A stretch of DNA of 27,527 bases from Actinomycetota bacterium (GTDB taxonomy: Bacteria > Actinomycetota > Acidimicrobiia > Acidimicrobiales > Ilumatobacteraceae). The notes beneath the pieces were generated by a model. The model was not told where the DNA came from, searched no databases, and was given only the letters and a program-made list of their open reading frames with translations. The DNA is taken from the NCBI GenBank assembly GCA_009701105.1, contig WLKU01000002.1, positions 1 through 27,527 on the forward strand, in the 5' to 3' direction. Of this stretch, positions 9,500 to 17,082 are shown in pieces (the stretch's first letter is position 1; every line of letters begins with the position of its first letter). Made by a program: the position numbers and the translations under genes.

Positions 9500-9985
9500 A
9501 TGGCACGAATAATCAACGCACGCGATACAAGATTTGGTGGCTTTTTGGAGGATTATGAAGTCGGTGACCGCTATATCCATTGGCCAGGCAAAACCATAAC
9601 CCAAGCTGAGGATCATATGTTCTGCATGATCACGATGGCGGCTAGCCCAATTCATGTTGACTCCAACTATGCATCAACTGAGATGAGCGGAGGACACAAC
9701 TTGGTAGTTGGTTCATTCATTTATTCGCTCTTATTAGGTATGAGTGTTCCCGATATTTCGGGTAGGGCAATTGCGAATTTAGGTGTAGAAAAATTGCTCC
9801 ACACTGCCCCGATGTATCACGGCGACACGCTTTATGGTGAAACCACCATTGTGCACGCTCGATCTTCAAAGTCTCGTCCAGCGACGGGAATAATGACAGT
9901 AGAAACGACTGGCTACAACCAAGATAAGAAAGTTGTCTGTACTTTTATGCGTTCAGTGCTGCTTCCTAAAAGAGCTGAAGGCTAA
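9500..9985 (+). CDS. MaoC-family acyl-CoA hydratase/dehydratase
   Basis: A 161-aa hot-dog protein, most like the mesaconyl-CoA/methylmalyl-CoA hydratase branch of MaoC proteins (FCMITMAASPIHVDSNYA). H52 occupies the catalytic histidine position. The residue five places before it, Asp in (R)-hydratases and often Asn in this branch, is A47 here. The family interconverts 3-hydroxyacyl-CoA and enoyl-CoA. ATG at 9500 was preferred over an adjacent in-frame TTG at 9497 because of its spacing from AAGG. The CoA-transferase gene follows after 3 bases, which supports a CoA-thioester pathway. Confidence 0.85.
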   Translation: MARIINARDTRFGGFLEDYEVGDRYIHWPGKTITQAEDHMFCMITMAASPIHVDSNYASTEMSGGHNLVVGSFIYSLLLGMSVPDISGRAIANLGVEKLLHTAPMYHGDTLYGETTIVHARSSKSRPATGIMTVETTGYNQDKKVVCTFMRSVLLPKRAEG

Positions 9986-9988
9986 GTC

Positions 9989-11104
9989 ATGGATGCGTTG
10001 AGCGGCTTGCGGGTAATAGACATGGCAACAGTTGTTGCTGGTCCGGGGACTGGTAAGTATTTCGCAGACTTTGGGGCAGATGTCGTCAAGGTAGAGGCAC
10101 CAGATGGAGACCCGGTGAGGCGAATGGGTTGGACGGCCGAGGGCCAAATTGATTCTTTCTTCTGGAAGATACTTGGGCGGGGAAAACGCTGCATCACACT
10201 CGACTTGAAGAAATCTGCTGATTTGGATCGAATGAAGCAACTCATTGATCAGGCAGACCTCCTCATTGAAAACATGCGACCAGGCAAACTTGAGGCACTT
10301 AATTTGGCACCTGAACTTTTGTGGAAGTCAAATCCCAAATTAGTTGTTTTGAGGGTTACTGGTTTTGGCCAAAACGGTCCCTATTCTCAGAAGCCAGGTT
10401 TCGCAACAATTGCTGAGGCAATGAGCGGATATTCGGATCTCACTGGCGAACCAGATGGTGCGCCTCAACTTCCTCCGATAGCAGTTACTGATGAAGTTAC
10501 CGCTTTAGTTGGAGCTTTTGCAGCCATGGCAGCAATTAGACACGCCGAGCGGACTGGCGAAGGGCAAGTAGTAGATGTCAACTTGCTTGAGTCAGTTTTT
10601 CAACTGATGGGTCCGTTACCTGCTGCTTTTGCAGAAAGTGGATACCTACAGCCACGACTGGGGTCCGGCATACCATATTCAGTTCCACGCGGAACATATC
10701 TCTGTTCTGACGGTGTTTGGGTGGCTATTTCTACTTCGGCAGAAACGGTTGCAGCGAGAGTTCTTGGATTATTGGGAGTTGCTGAAGATATTCGATTTAC
10801 TACTTTTCAAGATCGATCGAATAATCGGACCGATCTCGAAAAAATCATGAAATCGTGGGTAGCGGCTAGATCATCGGCGGAAGTGTTTGCCAGGTTTGAA
10901 GAGGTTGATGCGGCAATTGCCCCAATTTTGAATATGGAAGAAATATCGCAGGATCCCCACTATCAATTCAGAGAATCATTGATTGATGTAGATGGTGTGA
11001 GAATGCAAAATGTAGTTGCACGACTGTCTAAGACTCCCGGGCGGATTCGGTTTGCAGGCAGACCTTTGGGCGCCGATAACGATTCGGAAATATGGGGTTT
11101 ATAG
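9989..11104 (+). CDS. Family III (CaiB/BaiF) CoA-transferase
   Basis: A 371-aa protein with the CaiB/BaiF N-terminal signature (LSGLRVIDMATVVAGP, FADFGADVVKVE, GRGKRCITLDL) and the likely catalytic aspartate D168 in VTDEVTALVGAFAA. These enzymes move CoA between an acyl-CoA and a free acid through an aspartyl-CoA thioester. The nearest characterised uses next to MaoC hydratases are mesaconyl-CoA and succinyl/citramalyl-CoA transfers, but the substrate cannot be assigned. The frame is complete and is the last gene of the unit under operator 1. GAAGG lies before the start. Confidence 0.9.
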   Translation: MDALSGLRVIDMATVVAGPGTGKYFADFGADVVKVEAPDGDPVRRMGWTAEGQIDSFFWKILGRGKRCITLDLKKSADLDRMKQLIDQADLLIENMRPGKLEALNLAPELLWKSNPKLVVLRVTGFGQNGPYSQKPGFATIAEAMSGYSDLTGEPDGAPQLPPIAVTDEVTALVGAFAAMAAIRHAERTGEGQVVDVNLLESVFQLMGPLPAAFAESGYLQPRLGSGIPYSVPRGTYLCSDGVWVAISTSAETVAARVLGLLGVAEDIRFTTFQDRSNNRTDLEKIMKSWVAARSSAEVFARFEEVDAAIAPILNMEEISQDPHYQFRESLIDVDGVRMQNVVARLSKTPGRIRFAGRPLGADNDSEIWGL

Positions 11105-11110
11105 AAAAAA

Positions 11111-11122
11111 TCAATCGTTTGA
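11111..11122. promoter_or_regulatory. LacI-family operator 2, TCAATCGTTTGA
   Basis: A perfect palindrome, the inverted form of operator 1, in the 75-base gap before the lipoyl-E1 genes. It is followed by CTTAA in the same arrangement as operator 1 and overlaps TTGACT (11119-11124). TATAGA (11100-11105) abuts its left side. A clear -10 after TTGACT is not visible. Confidence 0.75.
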
Positions 11123-11179
11123 CTTAAACTGGACATTGTGTCAGTCTGTGGGTTGTCAGATTAGAAAGAGAGAGTTGGT

Positions 11180-11425
11180 GTGGACGTAGTAATCAAGATG
11201 CCCAAATTGGGCGACACGGTGGATTCGGTGTTAGTGCTCCAATGGCTTGTATCGGTTGGAGATGTACTGGCTCCAGATACTCCGTTGATTCGAGTAGAGA
11301 CAGACAAAGCAGAAATTGATGTTGAATCTTCAGTTTCAGGTGTAGTACGCGAACTTTTGGTAGCAGTCGGTGACGAGGTCGCAACAGGTGTACCGATTGT
11401 AAATGTGCAGCAATTAGAAAATTAG
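11180..11425 (+). CDS. Stand-alone lipoyl-domain carrier protein
   Basis: An 81-aa protein that is a single biotinyl/lipoyl domain and nothing more. The hairpin ETDKAEIDV carries the lysine to be lipoylated (DKA motif). In 2-oxoacid dehydrogenase complexes this domain is normally the N-terminus of the E2 acyltransferase and shuttles acyl groups from E1. Here the peripheral-subunit-binding and catalytic E2 domains are absent, and the E1-beta gene starts 11 bases downstream. The start is GTG at 11180, after a purine-rich stretch. It is the first gene after operator 2. Confidence 0.9.
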   Translation: MDVVIKMPKLGDTVDSVLVLQWLVSVGDVLAPDTPLIRVETDKAEIDVESSVSGVVRELLVAVGDEVATGVPIVNVQQLEN

Positions 11426-11436
11426 GAGTAAAAATC

Positions 11437-12456
11437 ATGGAGACATTGAGAATGAGGCAGGCAGTCATTCAAGCCTTAGCTGACGAGCTCGAATCTGATG
11501 AAAGAGTTTTCTTGATTGGTGAAGATATTGGCGAGGCAGGGGGAGCATTCAAGGCGACCGAAGGTTTGTATCAACGATTCGGTGGTAAGAGGGTTATTGA
11601 TACACCAATTTCGGAGATGGCTTTTTTGGGCGCTGCAGTAGGTTCTGCAGCCACCGGATTAAGACCTGTCGTTGAAATGATGTTTATTGAATTTATTGGA
11701 GTGGCACTTGATCAGTTGACAACAGAGGCTGCAAAATTCAGATATTTGAGTAGGGGTCAATTGACAGTCCCACTAACAGTTCGAGCCGCAGCAGGTGCAG
11801 GACTTGGATTTGGCTGTCAACATTCCCAAATGTTGGATCAGTGGTTCAGGGGTACACCTGGATTAAAAGTGGTTGTGCCATCGGGGGCTCGATCGGCCTA
11901 CGGACTTCTTCGAGCAGCGATACGTGATGATGACCCGGTCGTCGTGTTGGAACATAAAGCGCTTTATGGCGAGCGAGAAGATGTTGAAGTAGGCGATCAA
12001 GGCATCATGACTATAGGAAAAGCAGAAGTAAGGCGAAGTGGCACAGATGTAACAGTCATAGGACTTGGAAAAACAACCGGCACTGCACTTGAAGCTGCAG
12101 CCCTTGGTCAATCTGGCTGGTCTGCGGAAGTGATAGATCTGTTGACGCTTGTCCCTTGGGATCGTCAAACCGTTATCGATTCAGTAAGAAAAACAAAACG
12201 GTTAGTCATCATCGAAGAGGCACCACAGAGTGGTGGGTGGGGTGCAGACATATCTGATGAAGTATCTGCTGAATTGTTTGGGCATCTGTTAGCTCCAGTA
12301 CTTCGGATTGCAACACCAGATGTCCCAATCCCTTATAACGGAGATCTTGAAAGCAAGTTCCTTCCTACTGCGAAAGTTGCGGTAGATCAAATTAATGAAT
12401 TAATCAAAACGGGAAAACGTCCAAGCATGTGGTGGGAGTTGGGGGCAGGAAAATGA
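11437..12456 (+). CDS. 2-oxoacid dehydrogenase E1 component, beta subunit
   Basis: A 339-aa E1-beta with transketolase pyrimidine-binding and C-terminal domains (LIGEDIGEAGGAF, RVIDTPISEMAFLGAAVG, EFIGVALDQL, LEHKALYGERE, IEEAPQSGGWGADIS). Together with E1-alpha it forms the alpha2-beta2 thiamine-diphosphate enzyme that decarboxylates a 2-oxo acid and acylates a lipoyl domain. The catalytic glutamate of the beta subunit is expected in GEDIGE. AGGAG precedes the ATG. Its stop overlaps the E1-alpha start (ATGA). The beta-before-alpha order is the reverse of the commonest arrangement. Pyruvate, acetoin and branched-chain complexes share these features, so the substrate must come from context. 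Confidence 0.93.
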   Translation: METLRMRQAVIQALADELESDERVFLIGEDIGEAGGAFKATEGLYQRFGGKRVIDTPISEMAFLGAAVGSAATGLRPVVEMMFIEFIGVALDQLTTEAAKFRYLSRGQLTVPLTVRAAAGAGLGFGCQHSQMLDQWFRGTPGLKVVVPSGARSAYGLLRAAIRDDDPVVVLEHKALYGEREDVEVGDQGIMTIGKAEVRRSGTDVTVIGLGKTTGTALEAAALGQSGWSAEVIDLLTLVPWDRQTVIDSVRKTKRLVIIEEAPQSGGWGADISDEVSAELFGHLLAPVLRIATPDVPIPYNGDLESKFLPTAKVAVDQINELIKTGKRPSMWWELGAGK

Positions 12457-13430
12457 GCACGATTTCACGGCGGGCAGAGTTGTCGAATGCGATAAGCAAG
12501 CTCGAGCGAATGATCGAGATTCGGTTAGTTGAAGAACGGGTACAAGGTTTGTATAACGATGGATTTGTGCGCGGAAGCACTCATCTTTCTATTGGACAAG
12601 AAGCTGTATGTGTTGGTATAGCTGCTGCTACGCGTCCGTCGGACATTGTTACTTGTACATACAGAGGTCATGGAGTTGCGCTATCGCTTGGAATTACCCC
12701 AGAAGGTGTGTTGGGTGAGATTTGTGGCCGAGTGATTGGATGCACAGGTGGTCTCGGAGGGTCAATGCATATGGGGGATATTGAGGTGGGTCTATTCCCT
12801 ACATTTGCCATTGTCGGAGCTGGTTTGCCAGTAGCTGCCGGCGCGGCTTTAACAGCACAATACAAAGGCACTGACGGAGTAGCGATCGCAATTCTTGGAG
12901 ATGGAGCCACGAATATCGGTGCATTCCATGAGACATTGAATATGGCCGCAATTTGGAAATTGCCGTTAGTCGTAATCATCGAAAACAATCTGTATGGCGA
13001 GTACACCCGGATCAATCTTTCTACGCCATTTGAAGACCTTGCTCATCGAGCCGATGCCTATGGAATTTACAACGAGATTGTTGATGGACAGGTAGTTGCG
13101 GACGTAGAACAAGCAGTTTCAAATGCAGTCGCACGGTGTCGAGCTGGTGACGGACCAGTTGTTTTGGAGATGAAGACGTACCGATTCAGCGGACATTCGC
13201 GTGCCGATCCTGCGACGTATCGTCCAGCAGGCGAACTTGACACTTGGAAGAAGCGTGACCCGATTGATCTGTATGCCGACCTGATGATAAAAAATAAAGT
13301 TATTTCGGCATCTCAGCTCCTTGAAATTAAGGCCAACATCAATAGCCGTGTTGAAGCGGCAGTTGAAACTGTCTTGAATTCACCGAGTCCGGAGCACATT
13401 GAGATGTTTTCGCACATATCAGGTGCTTAA
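12453..13430 (+). CDS. 2-oxoacid dehydrogenase E1 component, alpha subunit
   Basis: A 325-aa thiamine-diphosphate-binding E1-alpha. The GDG...NN motif is at residues 149-151 and 178-179, GGSMHMGD is at 102-109, and the regulatory-loop sequence SGHSRADP lies in the C-terminal third. The start at 12453 overlaps the E1-beta stop as ATGA; an ATG at 12429 in the same frame lies inside E1-beta and is less likely. It resembles pyruvate/acetoin E1-alpha. No E2 or E3 (dihydrolipoamide dehydrogenase) gene is in the island. The separate lipoyl protein upstream must therefore work with host E2/E3 proteins or with another acyl acceptor. Confidence 0.93.
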   Translation: MSTISRRAELSNAISKLERMIEIRLVEERVQGLYNDGFVRGSTHLSIGQEAVCVGIAAATRPSDIVTCTYRGHGVALSLGITPEGVLGEICGRVIGCTGGLGGSMHMGDIEVGLFPTFAIVGAGLPVAAGAALTAQYKGTDGVAIAILGDGATNIGAFHETLNMAAIWKLPLVVIIENNLYGEYTRINLSTPFEDLAHRADAYGIYNEIVDGQVVADVEQAVSNAVARCRAGDGPVVLEMKTYRFSGHSRADPATYRPAGELDTWKKRDPIDLYADLMIKNKVISASQLLEIKANINSRVEAAVETVLNSPSPEHIEMFSHISGA

Positions 13431-13464
13431 AAGTTCTCTACCTCTTGTTAAAATATGCTTATGA

Positions 13465-14499
13465 ATGACGAGAGATTTTAAGTTGGCTGCCAATAAATCT
13501 CGTCGTCCCACACTGCGTGATGTAGCCAATTTGGCTGGCGTTGATCCAAGTTTGGTATCAAGAGTGGTAAGTAATGATCCTCGTTCAACAGCATCTGCCA
13601 AAACCGCTAGTCGAATTATGGCTGCTGTGCATACATTGGGTTATAAACCCAATTTGGTAGCTCGTGGGCTACGCATCTCACGTACCTCTACGTTGGGATT
13701 GTTGCTTCCAGGTCTTAACAACCCAATGTATAACGAAGTGGTTATTGGGGCCGAACAAAGAGCCCTAGAACTTGGCTACGGAGTTGTCATTGGAATACAC
13801 ACTGACGGTGCTCCGGTAAATTATTTTACACGCCTCCTAGAGGAGGGTCGAGTCGATGCACTTTTGATTGCAAGCGGCGTATTCACTGATGAGTTCATGC
13901 GCGGTATTGCCAATAGTGGTAACGGTCCTGTAGTGATGGTGAATCGAAGAGTTAAGGGCGTCAAAGCAAGTGTCATCGTTGACGATACGAGTGCTGCCGC
14001 CATGGCCGTAGAACATCTTGTGGGCTTAGGACATAAACATATTGCTGGGTTATTCGGACCTTCGACTATCGATACGACGAGACGCAGACGTATGGGGTAT
14101 CAGTCAGTAATGAAGCGTCATAACCTGAAACTCATTGACATAGAAATGCCATCCTGGGGTATCAAGGATGGACAACGTGCAACAACTGAAATCCTCATGC
14201 GACATCCTCAAGTCACTGCGCTATTCGCTTCTACTTTCCTGATGGGAGTCGGAGCAATTCGGGCATCAGTTGATTTAGGACGAAAAGTTCCTGACTCAGT
14301 CTCAGTTATTGCACTTCATGATTCAGAAATTGCAGAATTTTTTGATCCTTCAATCTCTACAGTTCGACTTCCGTCTAGAGAAATGGGAGCACGAGCAGTC
14401 GATCTTGCAATTTCCATGATCGAAGGTGGTGAGGCTCAATCAATCATGGTCAAGAGCCCAATTGACCTCGTGGCCAGAAATTCTGCTCAAAGGCCATAG
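13465..14499 (+). CDS. LacI-family transcriptional regulator of the island
   Basis: A 344-aa regulator: an N-terminal helix-turn-helix (residues 16-38, TLRDVANLAGVDPSLVSRVV), a hinge (about 45-70, NLVARGLRISRTSTLGLLLP) and a periplasmic-binding-like effector domain. It would repress the units preceded by the TCAAwCGwTTGA palindromes until an inducer, probably a pathway sugar or sugar acid, binds. No palindrome precedes its own gene. TATGCT at 13454-13459 lies 5 bases from the ATG at 13465, suggesting independent leaderless expression. It sits between the E1 genes and the transporter genes and reads in the same direction. Confidence 0.93.
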   Translation: MTRDFKLAANKSRRPTLRDVANLAGVDPSLVSRVVSNDPRSTASAKTASRIMAAVHTLGYKPNLVARGLRISRTSTLGLLLPGLNNPMYNEVVIGAEQRALELGYGVVIGIHTDGAPVNYFTRLLEEGRVDALLIASGVFTDEFMRGIANSGNGPVVMVNRRVKGVKASVIVDDTSAAAMAVEHLVGLGHKHIAGLFGPSTIDTTRRRRMGYQSVMKRHNLKLIDIEMPSWGIKDGQRATTEILMRHPQVTALFASTFLMGVGAIRASVDLGRKVPDSVSVIALHDSEIAEFFDPSISTVRLPSREMGARAVDLAISMIEGGEAQSIMVKSPIDLVARNSAQRP

Positions 14500-14650
14500 C
14501 CAGTCCTACTTCCGCCCCTCGGCGTAAGCATGAAATGCGTCAAAATAGCGATTTCAAATGCTAAAAATCAAAAAAACAATCGTTTGACAAATGGAAAATG
14601 CTGATGTATGGTCATTTAAAAGTCCGAACAACTACCTGGGGGTAAATGAA
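14500..14650. promoter_or_regulatory. Promoter/operator region of the ABC importer operon
   Basis: A complete promoter is visible: TTGACA (14584-14589), a 17-base spacer, and TATGGT (14607-14612), giving a transcription start near 14619. The operator overlaps the -35. An ATG at 14591 in frame with the binding-protein gene lies inside this promoter, which rules it out as start. GGGGG before 14651 serves as the ribosome binding site. I see no terminator for the lacI gene here. Confidence 0.7.
14576..14587. promoter_or_regulatory. LacI-family operator 3, ACAATCGTTTGA
   Basis: It differs from operator 2 only in the first base, keeping the 10-bp palindromic core CAATCGTTTG. It covers the left side of the -35 TTGACA, so a bound repressor would exclude RNA polymerase from the importer promoter. 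Confidence 0.72.
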
Positions 14651-16135
14651 ATGTCAAATATGAATGATTCTGTAGATAATGGAAATGCTGGGGGAGATTT
14701 AGCTAAGAAGTCGATCAGCCGACGAGATATGTTGAAGCTTGTCGGAGTGCTCGGTATTTCCGGGACCGTCTTAGGAGAGCTTCTCACTTCTTGTGGGGGC
14801 AGCAGTCCGGCAGCTGACACAACGGTGACCGATTCGGTTGCAGATCTTGCAGCATTTGATCCAATGAAGTACGCGGGGCAAACCGTTCGCATCATGATGA
14901 CTGGTGACGAAAATGATCACCGTGCACTTGGGGATCAGATTGCAGCGCTTGAAGCTGAGACCGGAATCAAAGTAGAGATTACGTCACCAGCACTTGGTGC
15001 GCTGATCGAAAAAACACTTCAAAACCTGAAAGCTGATACTTCTTCGTTTGAAATCATCGAATATCTAGGCTTCCTCACGACTCAACAAGTTGGTGCTGGA
15101 TACTACGAGCAGCTCAACCAGTACATTGACGATCCAGCAGAAACTGCACCCGATTGGGATGTCGCAGACTTTCTTGAGCCTGCTATGAAAAACGTTGCAT
15201 ATTTTGATATCGCTGCAGGTCAAGTTGGTCAGGGAACCGATATCTATGGACTTCCTGGTTTGCACTCAGGTTCCGTGATTTACTTTTATCGGAAGGATCT
15301 ATTTGAAGCAGCTGGATTGCAGCCTGCAAAAACGTGGCAGGAGTTTCACGACGCCGCAAAAGTACTCAATACGGCAGATGTGGCCGGCTGCAGTTTCATC
15401 GGTGCGAACGACTTCTCGCTTGCAACCGTTGACTGGTTCACTCGATTTATCACGACTGGTGGCAAATTGATGAGCGGAACACCTCAGACAAAAGACTTTA
15501 AGCCGAATGTCAACAGTGCGGAAGGTATCGGTGCGTTGCAACTACTCATTGATGTACTCCCATACGCACCGAAGAATGTTACGACTTATGGATTTGCCGA
15601 GAACGTAGACGGGTTTTCGACTGGAAAGATTGCTCAGATGATCTTCTGGTCGACAATTGCTGGTCCGATTTTTGATCCAGCTAAGTCGACGGTGAGTGAC
15701 AAAGTTGGAACATCTACAGTTCCTGCTAACTCTGGTGAAACTCCACGATCAATTCTTGGTGGTTGGGGCACAGGAATTCCAAAAAATGCCGATCCAGCAC
15801 TGAAGGGTGCAGCATGGCGGGCACTGCAATGGATGACAAGCAAGAGCTTCAATAACTATGAGGCGAAGGCTTATCAAATCGACGCGAGTCGAACCTCTAC
15901 TTATGAGGATCCAGAATTGGTTGCCCAATTGCCTTACTTGCCGGATGCTCTTGCCGCAATGCAAACAGCAGAGATGATTCAAACTTCATTGATCGGAGAG
16001 TTTTTCTCGATGAATGATGCAATGAACGTTGAGTTCAATGCAGCACTGCTTGGATCGCAATCAGCAAAGCAAGCCTGTGACAAGGTACAAGCAAAGTGGG
16101 AGGAGATTCTCCGCACGGCTGGACATCTTGTCTAA
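14651..16135 (+). CDS. ABC sugar importer, Tat-exported substrate-binding lipoprotein
   Basis: A 494-aa extracellular solute-binding protein of the MalE/UgpB (CUT1) type that delivers the substrate to the permeases. The N-terminus has a twin-arginine signal (SISRRDMLKLVG), a hydrophobic stretch and a lipobox LTSC, so it is folded in the cytoplasm, exported by Tat and lipid-anchored. The low-complexity STVSD/GGSS-like linker after the cysteine is typical. The start at 14651 was chosen because the upstream ATG (14591) is inside the promoter and would bury the signal peptide. Likely ligands are di- or oligosaccharides, glycosides or sugar acids. Confidence 0.9.
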   Translation: MSNMNDSVDNGNAGGDLAKKSISRRDMLKLVGVLGISGTVLGELLTSCGGSSPAADTTVTDSVADLAAFDPMKYAGQTVRIMMTGDENDHRALGDQIAALEAETGIKVEITSPALGALIEKTLQNLKADTSSFEIIEYLGFLTTQQVGAGYYEQLNQYIDDPAETAPDWDVADFLEPAMKNVAYFDIAAGQVGQGTDIYGLPGLHSGSVIYFYRKDLFEAAGLQPAKTWQEFHDAAKVLNTADVAGCSFIGANDFSLATVDWFTRFITTGGKLMSGTPQTKDFKPNVNSAEGIGALQLLIDVLPYAPKNVTTYGFAENVDGFSTGKIAQMIFWSTIAGPIFDPAKSTVSDKVGTSTVPANSGETPRSILGGWGTGIPKNADPALKGAAWRALQWMTSKSFNNYEAKAYQIDASRTSTYEDPELVAQLPYLPDALAAMQTAEMIQTSLIGEFFSMNDAMNVEFNAALLGSQSAKQACDKVQAKWEEILRTAGHLV

Positions 16136-16173
16136 TTTGATTATCTGCTGAACAGGATTTTGAGCCAATTGAA

Positions 16174-17082
16174 ATGACGAAAGTCTCAAGCTCAATAGAT
16201 TCAGGCAAAAACCGGCGCCGTGATTTCACGGTGCCGGTTTTGCTTGGACCCTGTGTTATCTATCTCGCTATATTTGCCATTTTCCCACTTGTATATAGTC
16301 TTCGACTGTCACTTACAGACCTCACTGCCGATGCAGGAAGTGGACAATGGGTCGGCTTACGTAATTACAAGAATCTTGTTACGGACCCCGATTTTTGGAA
16401 TGCTGCAAAAAATAGTGTTGTTGTAGTCGTGTCAAGCGTTACGTGTCAGCTTGTTTTAGGAACGGCTTTGGCAATGTTTTTCAACATGCGGCTTAAGGGT
16501 TCTTGGATAGTTCGAGGAATATTGGTGTTACCGATGCTAATTAATCCGACTGTAGTTGGGGTTATGTGGCGAGCACTGCTTAACCCGGATTGGGGGATAG
16601 TAAATTATGCGCTCCAAAGAATTGGTATTTCTCCAGTTGGATGGTTGGGCACTATAGAAATGGCGATGAAGACCATGATTTTGGTTGATATCTGGCAATG
16701 GACACCATTTGTATTCATAATTGTTTACGCGAGACTTCAAGCACTCCCTCAAGATGTTTTTGAATCAGTAAAAGTGGATGGTGCGGGAACATGGCGAACA
16801 TTTCGTTCAGTCACTTTGCCGCTTCTCGCACCAGCCTTAGTATTCGCCGGGGTATTCAGAGCCGTTGATGCGTTTCGTAGTTTCGATTTAGTTTACGGTT
16901 TGACATATGGCGGCCCAGCTCGTACTACCACTACATTAAGTTTTTTTGCATTTCAAAACGGATTTCAATTTCAAAATTATGGTTATGCAGCCGCTGTTGC
17001 GTACTTGATGTTGATAGCTCTTGTAATTGGCACATCCGCACTTCTCAGAGTGATTAACTTGAGAGCGAACGAAGCACGATGA
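16174..17082 (+). CDS. ABC sugar importer, MalF/UgpA-type permease
   Basis: A 302-aa inner-membrane permease with about six membrane segments and the ATPase-docking EAA loop (VDGAGTWRTFRSVTLPLLAP) near residue 205. A short cytoplasmic N-terminus (SIDSGKNRRRDF) precedes the first segment. The ribosome binding site is weak: AGGA lies about 15 bases upstream. A 16-bp hairpin lies within codons 12-23 and may lower expression relative to the binding protein. Its stop overlaps the next permease start (ATGA). Confidence 0.92.
   Translation: MTKVSSSIDSGKNRRRDFTVPVLLGPCVIYLAIFAIFPLVYSLRLSLTDLTADAGSGQWVGLRNYKNLVTDPDFWNAAKNSVVVVVSSVTCQLVLGTALAMFFNMRLKGSWIVRGILVLPMLINPTVVGVMWRALLNPDWGIVNYALQRIGISPVGWLGTIEMAMKTMILVDIWQWTPFVFIIVYARLQALPQDVFESVKVDGAGTWRTFRSVTLPLLAPALVFAGVFRAVDAFRSFDLVYGLTYGGPARTTTTLSFFAFQNGFQFQNYGYAAAVAYLMLIALVIGTSALLRVINLRANEAR
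16208..16241 (+). promoter_or_regulatory. Strong hairpin inside the first permease gene
   Basis: Bases 16208-16223 pair with 16226-16241: 16 pairs with one G-T wobble (16217 with 16232) and a 2-base loop. The stem core is GC-rich (ACCGGC against GCCGGT) and the right arm ends in four T residues. It starts 34 bases into the coding sequence. It could act as a partial terminator, a ribosome pause or an mRNA stability barrier behind the binding-protein message. Coding constraint alone does not explain such pairing. Confidence 0.7.

Noticed and set aside
14591..14650. Upstream start (ATG 14591) for the binding-protein gene
   Set aside because: It lies between the -35 and -10 of the promoter, upstream of the predicted transcription start, and would push the Tat signal away from the N-terminus.
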